Positions 25,842 through 37,692 of a stretch of 64,000 nt of DNA are shown here, piece by piece. Origin of the DNA: Psilocybe azurescens (lineage: Eukaryota; Basidiomycota; Agaricomycetes; Agaricales; Agrocybaceae). The stretch is from positions 124,001-188,000 of the forward strand of contig JAJIRX010000680.1 of NCBI GenBank assembly GCA_023853785.1. The letters run 5' to 3'. The notes beneath the pieces were generated by a model that saw only the letters and a list, made by a program, of their open reading frames with translations, was not told the origin of the DNA and did no database searches. Each line of letters starts with the position of its first letter. Within the stretch, counting starts at the first letter, position 1. Both the position numbers and the translations under genes were made by a program.

Positions 25842-26543
25842 CCGATTTGTTTTCTATGTATGGACTATTTTTGCCATCGACTGACTACTGAACAATTTGT
25901 GACAATTGTATATTCCTCCATCTTGCTTCGAGATGTATGCTTTTAACGATAATTTGGACTGTTGTACTTAGGCTATAGAAATAATGATCTGCGATTTCTC
26001 CAGAGGGAAATATGAGAAATCTGACGGGAATCCAGGTTGTTCTGGGCCTTCCCTTAGGGGGTCCCGAGGACGGATCTGTTGGGTGACGTCATGGTATACG
26101 CCATTTACTTTGAGCGAGATGGTAGAACGATTTTGACCCGCATTGGGCATCCGTTGAAACCTTAGCCCCTTGGATTGTGCCCATGAAATCATTAGAATCT
26201 TGACCCTGACCACTCCATACACCCGTGTTGCACTGCGAATTATCAAATTCCAGTTGCATTTCCATCGGGGGATGGCTGTCGTTTTACGTATCGTTCAAGT
26301 GTAACGCAACTTAGCCAAAGAGGTCACCATATTGGCGAAGAGTGCTCTTTTAAAACAAATGTTTCAATCTCGAGGTAATGTGATCTGGGTTCTAAATGCC
26401 TATATAATCAACGCGACACAAAAAATGCCTGCTTTTGTCCCTCACGTTCACGCCTTTTTTCATCCGCTAGCTGCCATTATACACGAAGCACAGCTCGGAT
26501 TATTTTTATACGTTCTCTACTCCTTTATATTAACATCCACCAA
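25842..26543. other. Intergenic, no gene recognised
   Basis: About 700 bp between the CSC1-like stop and a small hypothetical gene. The open frames on both strands are short and motif-free. A T-rich stretch just before 26520 may be part of the promoter of the next gene. Confidence 0.4.
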
Positions 26544-26855
26544 ATGTCCGAGTCCTCCAACACCCAACCTACCGATAATAGTCTCGACTCACTCACACTC
26601 TACACCCGCTCTTTGCACAATTATACACTCGCACTTTGGACAGAATCGCGGAGAATTGCAGAAGAGAAGGCTCGTGGTCGGGAACCTTTCGCTGTTCGAA
26701 AGTCATCTGTCCAGCCTTCCACATCAGATGAAAGAAAGGAGAAGATCGAGGCCGCTCAATTAACGCTATCCACGTCTTCCGCTGATACAGATGTGACCGC
26801 GCCGACGAACTATCTTGCCGGAGAAAGGCAGGAGGGTAGCTCTTTCTCTGGCTAG
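26544..26855 (+). CDS. Small hypothetical protein, 103 residues
   Basis: A single-exon frame starting MSESSNTQPTDNSLDSLT. Its central part, LHNYTLALWTESRRIAEEKARGRE, reads as an amphipathic helix, and the rest is Ser/Thr/Glu-rich and probably disordered. Composition is protein-like and unlike the random frames nearby, and an A-rich leader immediately precedes the ATG. No signal peptide or membrane span. I do not recognise the family with certainty; nothing in the neighbourhood suggests a role. Confidence 0.5.
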   Translation: MSESSNTQPTDNSLDSLTLYTRSLHNYTLALWTESRRIAEEKARGREPFAVRKSSVQPSTSDERKEKIEAAQLTLSTSSADTDVTAPTNYLAGERQEGSSFSG

Positions 26856-28167
26856 CTATAGGGCTTGACTGCGTTTCCGCCTCTTCTTGCTGGTTGGTTG
26901 CCATCCAACGATTCTTGTTCGAGTTATCTGTGCATGGTCGACTTACGTGTCCCCTAGCCCTTTTATATCTCTACAGGCGATTTTTGAAAACCCTTTTAAC
27001 AAAATCGACGGTCATTATTCTGAGCGCTCAACGCTCGTCCACGACCATTCAACATCTACGATGTCAGCGTCGCCCTTTTCGGTTCATTTATTTATGAAAA
27101 TTTGACGGATTTTCCATGTATTTCTTGCTTTATTAAGGGAGACCTTTCCCTCCTTCTAACTCACATCCATCCACCTTTTTCACATTATGACTTAGACAAC
27201 CCAAGCACTAGCCTATCCAAATGTATGCATACCTTGTGGTTCATACCCGGTTTTTCTATTCATTCTACCCATTATGCTTCAAATTTGCCCTTCTCCTGCT
27301 GGAGTCAGCGATATTTAAGACTGCAAGAGGCACGTCGTGGCGTTATGATTCTGGCATTCAACACTATTTGACTTGCACTCTTGTGATTTATGCTAAGAAT
27401 GACTGTATCGTTTGTAGCTATGTCTGCAAGTACTTACCGCCGCAGTGTGGGGAGACTTTGATCCGCCGGTGAGTCTTCCATCGCTACCTGGAGCGGGTGT
27501 CTTTCTGTCTTTCGCAAGTCACTGCTTCAATGAGTCACTTGGATGGTAGGGGTGATGTCTGGGGACGTTTTCAATAGATTTTTAATTGCTTTCTCGAAAT
27601 ACATTCCCCCGTCCCGACGCTTCATTCAATGCCAAGATATCCAGTTGTCCTGTGTTCGCTAACCGTGAGAAACATTGCATCATCAACCAAGCCAAGCAGG
27701 TCCAAACCGAAAGGGACGCCGGGCGGAAGTTTAATTTGCAGGCACAGTGACGACAGAAGGTCACAGGAGGCCTGCATTCGATGCGACTAGGGTGTCTTCA
27801 ACCCGTTGGGGTACACGGTATCCATAGCTATCATCACGTCAAGTCCTTCGCCTTTGCAATACTGCACATATCAAGTGTTATTATTCTCACTATTGCTTCT
27901 ACCGCACCTGGAAACTAACTCTCACTGAACATGTCTCGAGTCAAGGAGGTTCTTTCTCTCCGGGCTCACTTTGACTTTTCGTGAAGGCCGGGTGATATAT
28001 TTATCCAAAGCCTATTTATAGCTCGAGAAACTCAAGTTCCGACGCGATGTGTGAACAACAACAACTTCTACGGTTAAAACGAGAAGCACACGCTATTTAG
28101 CGTGCTGCATACGCCCTTATAAGAGACTTTATCGCAAATAACTTGGTCTCTTGATCCTCTTTCCCCC
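26856..28167. other. Intergenic, no gene recognised
   Basis: About 1.3 kb before the sphingomyelinase gene. Frames are short, T-rich on the left half and show no motif. The last 200 bp presumably carry the sphingomyelinase promoter, with AT-rich patches at about 27990-28020 that could act as a TATA element. Confidence 0.4.
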
Positions 28168-31100
28168 ATGGTTTGGATTCGCAGCTTTGTTCAGCTGGTG
28201 GCTGGCATATCTGTTGCATTCGCGTCAATTCAACCATCAACTTTCACCGTTCCAGGTGCCTTTCCCACCTCAGCATTTACAAAATACTATAATCAGCCCA
28301 CTGCTACATCAGCCCAACCTCAGCCAGTCATATCAGATCCTATTACTGTTGCGTCCTTTCTTCTCCTATGTTTGCTCCCTTGCTGATACGATCTGTCATG
28401 ATTAGCATACAACATACCCGTTTGCGCTGACAGATCCCAATAATATTCCTATCAACAACACAGTTGACCCACATCCGCTACCTCCAGCAGCATCTTCGTC
28501 TCTGCTTTTAGCTAACGCGTTTGCACAGTTGAAATCACTTTCGTCGAGTCCTATCTTTGGTGCCGACGCGTGTGCACGCTGTCAGGCCGCATTGGAAATC
28601 GGAAAGTTTATATCACTCGCGACTCCAGCTAACGGTCCAGACTTTTTCGTACAATTCTGTCAAACCTTTAATCTTGAAAGCACATGCGAGGTGACATACG
28701 GACGATTCACTGGCGTAGGATCGGTTCTCACTCAGGTCGTTGCGAATGCAGATGTTGGAGGCTATGACGGCCAGGTATCTTGCATGGCACTAACAGAGTT
28801 CCAACCGTTTACTGATTTGTCTCTTCAAAAGGCGATATGTCAGAATTTCTTCAGCATGTGTGCATCACCTCCGACCGTGTCATTAGATTTAACCAATTGG
28901 TTTGCTAAACCCAAGCCAAATCCTCTTCCGGCTCCCAAAAAACCGAGCGGGAAAAGGCTGAATGTCCTGCACATATCCGACCTTCATTTAGATCCTAGTG
29001 GGTATCTACTTTGTGTAGATTACAAACTGACGACGTTGACCCAACTTCCTACAGGATATTCCACTGGTTCAGAAGCTAACTGCACCTCTGGTTCATGCTG
29101 CCGTACCAATAAACATAACTCGCTGAATCCGGACACTGTCGTGTCGCCGGCTCCAAGATATGGAGCATATCGATGGTGAATACAACGCCAGCATAATCTT
29201 GTCCCTCTCTGACGTGTCAATATAATATAGCGATACCCCCTGTCACTTGCGTTGGCAGCCCTTGAGGCCATCCCAGAGTTGACTGGGACAAAGAAAACTG
29301 GATTTGCCATGGCTCTTTATACTGGTGATTTAGTTTCTCATGATTCTGATAATCAACTCTCGAGGTATGTACTACATCTTCGTGTTGACTCCAGGCTGAC
29401 TAAGTTTTGTAGAGCATATGTCGAATACACGGAGGTCTGTAGCTTCCTTCCATGAATAATGCTGAACATTCGCTGACTCTTCCCTCGCAGACTGTCATTT
29501 ACGATCTCTTTAAACGAATGCTTGGCAGTGGGCCCGTTTATGCGGCCGTCGGAAATCATGACAGTTTCAATCAGTATGATCTTTTCAATGATGAAGGACA
29601 ATCTTTTCTCATAAACAAAATAGAGCTCAAGATGCTCCACATTCGATCGGAGGGGATCTTGCTCAACAATTTAGCTGGTGAGTATTTGGCCAATCTTATA
29701 TTGGGAGTATTAAATGTTGAATATAATCAAGGAACTATGACCACCTTGCCAGTCTATGGGAGCATGAAAAGTGGCTTCCAGAGGCTGCTGTGAATCTGGC
29801 TCGTTCCCACTATGCAGGTTATATGGTAAAGCGCTCGGACGGACTACGAATCATCAGCCTGAACACAAATTTATGTATGTATGCGTTCTGCTCTTATCAT
29901 AATCTGAAATTTTACTATCTCTTGCCACAGGGTACAAGTAAGAAATCCTTCCTAGGGTTTTCTCTTTAGAAATGAAAGTTAATCCAGAAAATCAGAGCCA
30001 ATTATTTCAACTATATTAATATGACAAATCCTGATACATCCGGGATGTTGCGGTTTCTAACGGATGAGCTACAGGATGCAGAGGATTCTGGGGATAGAGG
30101 TATGCGTCGTCATATCAGTCGTCATCGGTCATCTTGTGCTATGAATATGTGTGCTGATTTTTGATACCATCTTTATCTTTAGTATGGATTATCGGGCACG
30201 TAATTAGTGGGTGGGATGGCACAAACCCGCTCAGGAACCCAACAAATCTATGTGTGTAGGCTTTTATAACCAGATGCTTGAAGCGGTAGAAACTAATGTA
30301 CACGTCCAGTTTACCAGATGTAAGTGCTGCGCATTCACCCTCAAGACCAGAAAAGGGTCGAACTGATTAACTGCTCTCAGAGTTGATCGATTTAGCCCTC
30401 ATGTCATCGCCAGTGAGATTCATTTTTTCTCTGAGAAAAAATTGAACTAACGCCTTGTAGATATTTTTGGGGACAGTGAGTCATGTCTTCGTGTCTGGGA
30501 ATGAAGCCAGCTAATTGAAACCTCTCTGTGAAGTACCCATGAGGACCAGATGAGTGTGCGTCCCTAATGAGATTGGTGACTCGCCCGGTCCTTTTATCTG
30601 ACTTCGACTTTAGATTTATTATACTCAAAATGCGACGACGATCTCGGCAGAGACTGCTCAAACCCTTGCCTGGGTAAGTGTCTGTTGAGCGATTCACCAT
30701 CGCAACCACTCAACTTTTCGAATAGACTGGACCTTCTATGACACCGGGGACCAACATCAACTCTGGATTTCGGCTATACGAGGTCGATTCCGCGGTCAGT
30801 CTGACGCGCTTAACATAGTATTTGGCAACGACTAACACCTTATTTATGTGAACGGACAGACTTTTGAGATCCTTGACGCGCATACGTTCGTTTGATTTCC
30901 TTCATTAAAATTAATTGGGTTGGGAAAATTGCACACGCTTACACGAATTACGTCCCATTATAGGTGGATCAGCGACGTGAACTCCTACCCCGCTCTTGAT
31001 ACCCAGGTTGCTCTGGGGCCCATCTTTACATACGAGTATAACACCCGACAAACGTATGGGGGGACAATTGCTGAATGGGGACCAAATGATCCTCTGAATG

Positions 31101-31445
31101 CAACATGGTGGCATCGCGTTACCGAAGGTGAAGACTAGATCCTCGTCATTATATAATGCGAGTTTGTGCCCACATTTTAACTGATCGAATGCATCCGAAC
31201 TTACAGCGATGGAGGCTGATTCCAGTTTGGTCACCGTACGTTAACTCTTCTATGATCGTTAAAGTACTATGGTGCTCAATGCCTTCTGTCATATATAGAC
31301 CTTTAATACCTTGCAAGGGAAGAGCTCAGTCCTTACTCCTCCTTGTACTGGCGATTGTACCGCTGCCAAGATCTGCTACATTAGGAGTGGCTCGGTGAGC
31401 ATCGCAACGAAAAACTGCAAGACGGGTTTCGGCTCGGTCCAATAG
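28168..31445 (+). CDS. Acid sphingomyelinase-like secreted phosphodiesterase
   Basis: Metallophosphoesterase of the ASM family, which hydrolyses sphingomyelin to ceramide and phosphocholine outside the cell or in the vacuole. It begins MVWIRSFVQLVAGISVAFA, a likely signal peptide. A Cys-rich saposin-B-like domain follows (CARCQAALEIGKF to QNFFSMC). The metal-site motifs are HISDLHLDPS (about 28970), TGDLVSHD (about 29325), GNHDSF (about 29550), WIIGHVISGW (about 30190) and the C-terminal GHTHEDQ region (about 30475-30550). After EILDAHTW comes the ASM C-terminal part, and a Cys-rich last exon (TPPCTGDC to KNCKTGFGSVQ). About 13-15 exons. A C5 run at 29236-29240, where six are needed, breaks DTP from LSLALAALE. 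The stop is chosen from the last exon, which restores the conserved cysteines. Confidence 0.88.
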
Positions 31446-33055
31446 AGGATAGTTTAAAAGATTTTACATTCTATTTTCGTATTACATGCAGACATTTTTT
31501 GCATTGAGAAGAAGTGGTTCTTCATGGAACCACCCATAATGTTCAGCTTGGTCTGCTGTCAAGTGATTGTTGGAGCCCCGTTCTTCAGTTTGATCATATG
31601 TTCGTTCTAACACCCTTCCCCGATCCCCTTCCTTCAAAATTCTGTATATACACTTATATATAAGCCTGTTATCAATGAATATAAATTTAAATTGAAGAAA
31701 ACAAAGTACATTTGAAGGAAACCGAATGAGGAGGAGAAAGGGTCTCTCATCAACAGCCATCAACCGCATTACAACCATCAAAAGACGGCATATCAGCGGG
31801 GCGTATCAAGGGAGTTTCAATAAAATCAAGATGCGGACCGGCTTCTTGTCGGTATATATGTAGGCGTAGCGCGAGTTCGACGTTTTTGATGAATACCAAA
31901 ACGAGCAAATGATCGAAACGAAGAACGGGTGTATGACATGCAAAAAGCTGGAGCAAAGATCGTAGCCTTGGGCTGACCGTACCCGCGACTTACACCAGTC
32001 TTGAAGGCAATTGGAAAGTCTATCAAGTATGTCTTCTTAAGAAGATGCGTCATCACATGGCTGCTATGTTTGCTTACTGATGAGGGGCGCCACTAGTCCA
32101 ATCGCTTCACGTTTGCATATTCTTGCGTGTCCACCACGCCAGGCCAGTCCCTTTTCCGCAGGGTTTCATGAGAAATATAATGCGTCTCTGAATGGGAAAA
32201 ATTGTTCACCATCTGGTGTGCGCATATGCCGAGGATAAGACGATGATGTAGAACCTCGTTACAGGCGGTATCGATTGGATCAACGCTAGTGGTGAATAAT
32301 CCGATAACGAAGGCCAGAGAAGCTATGGTCAATAATCGAGGAGAAACAAAGTACGCTACCATCGTCTTCTTACAACAAGGTAATGAGCCCAAAACACCTG
32401 GATCTGCTTTACTGCTGAAACTCAAGGCTCACACGTCAAAAGGACCAGCGAACTTACAAAACCAATGGAAAATACGAGCTCGATCCACAGAGGCACTGTA
32501 GAGTTCAAAGAACAACTCCACAGTAAAGAAAATGTCTCAGGGCCGGATAGGCCTCACAATCATTGAAGAGTCATGGTCTTGCGACATCCGAGTCGACCGT
32601 CATCGTTGGAACTGGGCAGTGCAAGTGTCGACGGCCCCTGACACCTGCGCTCTTGGTCTCTTAATTCTCCTTTACGCGCATTAGGGTGAGAGCTGCGAAC
32701 TCACTGGAGACAATGCTTGAGAAGATTACCCTCCATGGGGACCGGGAACATCGCTTCTGCATGCAAGACCTTGTCCCGACCTCGATCAAGGTCCTATTGT
32801 GCCATACTGGCGGCATCGCCCTGGGTTGTGTACGATGGGTGGGCAAAGCAGTATGGTGAGTACACTCTCCACCACTTTTCTCTCTTCCTGGTTGAAAAAT
32901 CTTGGCATAGGCGGAATTACATACGTGAATACTATGGTACAAGGTATCGTGATTCTCAACAACCTGCCGACCGCCTTAGCTAGCCATCGTCTACAAATCG
33001 CTGTTACCGTTTGTAATGGAGACGAACCTGGCGTTAAATGCTTTAAATTTGATAT
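31446..33055. other. Intergenic with a possible unassigned minus-strand membrane ORF
   Basis: About 1.6 kb between the sphingomyelinase stop and the deuterolysin stop. A minus-strand frame at 32093-32425 has a hydrophobic stretch (LLTIASLAFVIGLFTTSV), and further frames at 31750-32056 could be its downstream exons. I could not assemble a convincing gene or recognise a family. The rest shows nothing. Confidence 0.3.
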
Positions 33056-34402
33056 TTATGCGAGGACGGGGGTGTTCTCGGCGAAGTACTCGTGGGAGTC
33101 GGCATTCATGATAGCGCGAGCGGGGTTGCTGATAGCGAGACTTTTAGCAGCGGACTGACCGTATGCATAGTCATCAGTGCCACCGTTCTGTGTGAAGTGG
33201 GATGCTTCGTGGATGATAGTTCCGGCCTACAGGGGAATAAATAAACCAGATATTTTCAAAGCTAATGAAAGGACTAACCTTGGAGTCTGTACCAGTGTTG
33301 GGAGCATTCCAGAAGGCATTGCAGAGGTAGATCTTTCCGAAGCTAAAAGTCTAGCATCAGTATCAGGAGATGAAGTGGAAAGCCTAGCTTTTAACACACG
33401 TATTAGGGTAAACATAGGCATAAGAAGAGTCAGTGCAAGCGCAATCATAGGTGAAGGTATTGAAGTCGTTGCTGTTGATGAGGTTGAAGTGGGACAAAAC
33501 GGTGTTGCGGCGGGAGGTGGTGTAGGCTCCGAACCAGGTGGTATATCTGGTAGATGCGGCCGTGAGGGCATTGATATAGCTGTGGTAGAATATTTATGTC
33601 AGCGCCTCAGACGACGATATAAAAAGATAGAGTAACAGACTTGTAAGCATTAGAAGCATAGGTCTCTGCGGAAGCGATGGCGGTGTTGAGGGCGGCCTGC
33701 CTTGAAGCTGTACAGCTGAGGAAAGTGGCACGTTTGATGAGGTGCGAGTTCGACTCATCGCGACGGGCGACGGCCAAGTTTCCTACCACTTTGGTGGTGA
33801 AAACGGCGTCTTCTTGGGTGGAAGCATGAACGACTCCGACATGGTTGTTGGCATTGACAATGTAGAAGGTGCTATCACCCTCGAAGTCATACGCTCCAGC
33901 ACCAGGGGCGGTGAAGTTGTAACCCTCGGACACTTAGGGATCAATAGGATTAATTAGATGGAAGGTCGTGCTTCTAAACGATGCAACACTTACAGTCGTG
34001 GGTGACAGAGATGGAGGCACCAGGGGCCAGGACAGTGAATCCACCTTGCTTGGCAGCGTACTCGGGAGAATATTTCACCTTGACACCAGTGAAGGAAGGA
34101 CGGGAGCCTCTGCCGTCAGTGATGGAGAACTTGTTGGCAGGGAGCTTGGAGAGGAGACTGCGAGGATCATTCAAGACCTTGAGAATCTCGTCGCCGGTGT
34201 TGGTGATGGTGGCAATAACCTTGAGGTTCTCAACGCCGGTAACAGAGCTTGGTCCTGCAGAATGCGTTAGTCAAAAATTGGTCAATGAGTATAGCAAATC
34301 AATCGTACCCTTCAGCTTTAAGGAGAGAGCTGGAGTAGCCGATACAGTGACGGCTGTAAGAACGAAGGCGGCCAAGATGGAGCGGAGGTAGATCGAGAAC
34401 AT
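33056..34402 (-). CDS. Deuterolysin-type metalloprotease (M35)
   Basis: Secreted zinc endopeptidase of the aspzincin group, related to peptidyl-Lys metallopeptidases of mushrooms. The start [22 protein letters not shown] is a clear signal peptide (written here as 22 residues in two parts: [11 protein letters not shown] and [11 protein letters not shown]). The propeptide contains [17 protein letters not shown] and [19 protein letters not shown]. The mature domain begins around [16 protein letters not shown] and contains [46 protein letters not shown] and the zinc motif HEASH with GGTDDYAYG (about 33150-33220), including the third-ligand aspartate. It ends [15 protein letters not shown]. About seven exons with intact frame. 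A TATAAA element lies about 60 bp upstream of the ATG. Confidence 0.94.
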
Positions 34403-35051
34403 GGTTGTGAGCAGTTACACCTGGACCGTGGTTCAAATTGCCCATCGAGCGTCTCTTTAATTTATACGACAGAGATATTCCAGCGTCAGGAGCTAGGCAT
34501 TCTTGGCAGAGTAGAGAACCACTTGACGATATATGGTATGAGTGGTCATTTTTAAGATAAAAAGCAATAAAGCAGACAATAGCGACAGCTGATTGCGTTA
34601 TCAAGAGACGCGCATGAGGACCGATGAAGGATACACCGTACAAGTTGCGCCGGTGTTCGGTGAGCGCCATAAGGACCTTTGAGATTGAGTATATAAAATC
34701 CAAGCCAAGGAAAAGTTAATCAATTCGACGTGGTCGCGAAAGCAGACCAGCCATGTCGGACGACGCCTCTTGGGCAATTTTCGTTTTGAGAGCCATGTGC
34801 AAATGAAATCGGCGCGTTCTTTTCTATGATAGAGAGTAAAATAACACCGATCGCCATTTTACCATTAGGTCGGGAAGAATAGTGGATTGTTTAATGGGGC
34901 CCATGCAGAAGCATGCAAATTGTCGAGAAGTTGGGAGTCAAAAAGCAAGGAGCAACCGGCCAATTTGAATACTTTTAGGAGATTAGATAAGATCTAACGG
35001 TTATTGTGTCGCACGCAATCTGGGGTCGCGCTTACTCACTTGATTCTGGCC
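34403..35051. other. Divergent intergenic region deuterolysin / F-box gene
   Basis: About 650 bp between two divergent starts. Beyond the TATA box at 34461, a second TATATA-like element lies near 34690 on the minus strand. No gene seen. Confidence 0.45.
34461..34466 (-). promoter_or_regulatory. TATA box of the deuterolysin gene
   Basis: The minus strand reads TATAAATTAAAG about 60 bp before the ATG at 34402, a suitable distance for a highly induced secreted protease with a short leader. Confidence 0.5.
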
Positions 35052-36278
35052 ATGCAAGATCACCGACTACTCCCCCCCGAACTATGGCTTGAGATATTCG
35101 AATGGGCCACCTATAATCCTAACCTCCCTCCAGACCATTATACACCCTTTCAGGATGTTCCTGACGATGGCAAGGACCCTAATTTGCAAGTCAGGGTCAA
35201 TCTTTCCTGCGTTTGTCGTACATGGCAGATGTGGGCGGCACAATCTTTGTACAAGGATATCCAGATAAGACATGGTGCACATGCTCTCAAGCACGCATTA
35301 GAAGAGCACGAATCATCCGGTCGACGTTACGGAGAATTGGTTCGTTAATAACCTCTCCCTTTGTTGCTAAGTGCGCATGTTCTCATTATCACGCGTAGGT
35401 CCAACGCGTGGTTCTTCCCTATCAGAGCACTGTGCCGTCATGCTTTCCTCTATCACTCGAAATTCTCGGGTTATGCCCTGATTTGCATACCCTTCTTCGA
35501 CCCCAGCGCTCAGTGCTCGACGGTCTCTATTTTGATAATGAGGTCATGGGGCTCTCATTGCCCTCTCTGCAACGTCTTGAATGGTGGCATAATAACGAAG
35601 CCGAACGTTCAGGCGGTATCAACTCTCTTGGTGCTATGCTTCGCAGCGCACCCAATATCCGTTATATTTTTATTGGTGGCGTGGTCGGTACGACGACGAC
35701 CCTACAGGAAACCCAGTCCATAATCCTGCCTCATCTGCAGACCCTCCGCTTATACATCAGGAGCGGACTGTTTCTGCGACAAATCATCTCTCGCTGGTCT
35801 ATGCCTTCTCTGACTCACCTCATTTTGGACTCACCCCGGTCAAAGATGGTCTTCAAGAAATTTGGGAGGTACTCGGTGACCGCCTCGAAATTTTGGAGTT
35901 TGGAAAGCATGTCCGCTTCTTGATGAGCGACCATCTTACGCCATGCCTGAGAGGGTGCCCCAATCTCAAGGAACTTAACTACTACTTTTTCTTCACAGCA
36001 CCATCCGATTCGACGTATGTCCATCAAAATCTTGCCGTCGTCGGTCTTCATTCGCATGTGAACGCCTTGCTCGTTGATGGAGGTTCTGTTTGGAATTTGA
36101 TAGAGCACCATTTCGAAATCCTTTGCGGTTCTAGCTTGCCAGGACTGCAAAGATCGTCATTCACGGAGACTGGAGGCCCATTCTTCGCCATCCCCGGTTT
36201 ACTACTATTCAGAAAAATATAAGAAATAGTGGTAGAGTATTGCAGATCTCTGAGCAAACTCGAATCCCATTGTTTTGA
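35052..36278 (+). CDS. F-box protein with LRR-like C-terminus
   Basis: Putative substrate adaptor of an SCF ubiquitin ligase. The N-terminal F-box is LLPPELWLEIFEWATY followed by VNLSCVCRTWQMWAAQSLYKDIQI. An intron with ends at about 35339 and 35398 is followed by leucine-rich repeats such as LSLEILGLCPDLHTL, LPSLQRLEWW, LRSAPNIRYIFIGG and LPHLQTLRLYI. After a frame break at the C4 run 35834-35837, the frame continues with LQEIWEVLGDRLEILEFG and CLRGCPNLKELNYYF. A second break near 36140-36160 gives the ending KIVIHGDWRPILRHPRF and the stop at 36278. Target unknown. F-box families of this kind are strongly expanded in Agaricomycetes. Confidence 0.8.
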
Positions 36279-36390
36279 AGTGCTGAATGATCCCGACTTC
36301 AACATAAGGTGGTAACAAAACGTACATATACGAACGTTTTCTAATCTTGACGCATTCTCGCTTGCGTATTCGCCGCCTGTTACCACAGGT

Positions 36391-37105
36391 CTATGAAGAC
36401 TTATCCCCAGTAAAGAATCCTTTGAGGTGGTCGGCCTCTTCTTCCATTTCTTTGAGGGTGCGAGGGCTCTATCTTCGTCAGCATCTACTTTTAGATGGGA
36501 TGATTGCGACGAAGAGTGGGCATTCTGTAAATTCGAGGCTAATTTTCCCTCTGTCTTCTCCAATTCTGGATAAATCTCGTCGTTTCTCTCGGCAAATGGA
36601 TCAGTGGATTTGCGAGGTAGGAGATGGAAGTGTACATGTGGGACTGACTGCCCAGCGGCCTTGCCGTCCTAACAGGAACAAATGTATAAGGATTTCGAGA
36701 TTTGTGGTCTGAGACGAGAAATTGAAGACCTGGCATGCGATAGTCAACGCGTCTGCACCATACACGCTCTGAATGACGCTTCCGACGCGTTTGATAGAAC
36801 GCATCATACATGCCAGTTCATCATCTAGAAGCCATGATAAACACAGGTGTATCTTAGGCGAAGAAGAGTTCAGGCAGCACCGTCGAGGTCCGTCAGGCGA
36901 GGGACGCGCCTGTTGGGTATCACGAGAACATCTAGTCCAACGATATCGATGAGCTCCCGATTCTGCTGAGTTTCTGATTATACGAGATATATAAAGGCTT
37001 ACGACCGGGGACTATGGGTTTGAGATTGACGATAGCATAAGACAAGGAAGCACGGTAGAAGGCCTGGGATGTGACCTCGAACGTGGAGAACAGTAGAGGA
37101 GTCAT
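36391..37105 (-). CDS. FHIT-type dinucleoside triphosphate hydrolase (HIT family)
   Basis: Diadenosine polyphosphate hydrolase of the HIT superfamily (Hnt2/Aph1/FHIT). Exons read MTPLLFSTFEVTSQAFYRAS, then YAIVNLKPIVPG, DVLVIPNRRVPRLTDLD, SIKRVGSVIQSVYGADAL, TIACQDGKAAGQSVPHVHFH, LLPRKSTDPF. The catalytic histidine triad HVHFHLL is present. The FHIT-specific tail DEIYPELEKTEG follows, and then RTLKEMEEEADHLKGFF. Four or five exons. A break at the G3 run near 36464 separates DEDRAL from RTLKEM. Length is about 190 residues, usual for fungal members. Convergent with the F-box gene, 112 bp apart. Confidence 0.92.
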
Positions 37106-37692
37106 TGGATAAAGTTATCCAGAGTTATCCATCCATCCGGCTTGACATTTGATTTAGCGACCATTTGTGACCCCGCTGAGCTAATTGCCAAGCCATCATG
37201 GCGACACAACTAAGCCCGATTTCCCAACTCTCCACAGCGCTCTGACATGAAACGACATGAAACTTTCAATTCTCGTCACCACTGATGCATTTCATACTCA
37301 GGCAGATTCTTCAGACAACAACTTTTGTCAAACGCATAGAACTCATGGACTTGTTGGGAAAAGCAACCAGCAGTGTATTCATAGGCGCTCCATTAATTCA
37401 TGTCATCTCTGAGTGAGTTGTCAGCCAACTTACATACAGAGAGGATACATCAACCGTTAACGGAGGGTGATATATCATACTTCAGAGCCGTCATACGACG
37501 ATTATCACATTCAATTTACGTTGGATGTGTTCTATTCTTGTCACGGCACCCGTCAGAACTCGATTGAACTACAAACCCTGAGGATGATTTAGGCTATGGC
37601 AATGGTATATAATAGTTCAATAGCCAGGCTTTCGAAAGACAGTATACAATTTAACAATCGCAGTTCAGCAGCTTCTATTTCTCAATTTTATC
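37106..37692. other. Divergent intergenic region FHIT / FAD monooxygenase
   Basis: About 590 bp with both promoters. A TATATAA element at 37606-37612 precedes the monooxygenase ATG by about 80 bp. Nothing else recognised. Confidence 0.45.
37606..37612 (+). promoter_or_regulatory. TATA-like element of the FAD monooxygenase gene
   Basis: The plus strand reads GTATATAATAG here, 81 bp before the ATG at 37693. Spacing and sequence fit a TATA box. Confidence 0.45.

Noticed and set aside
33174..34391. Plus-strand frames of 100-150 codons opposite the deuterolysin
   Set aside because: They are antisense shadows of the well-supported metalloprotease exons.
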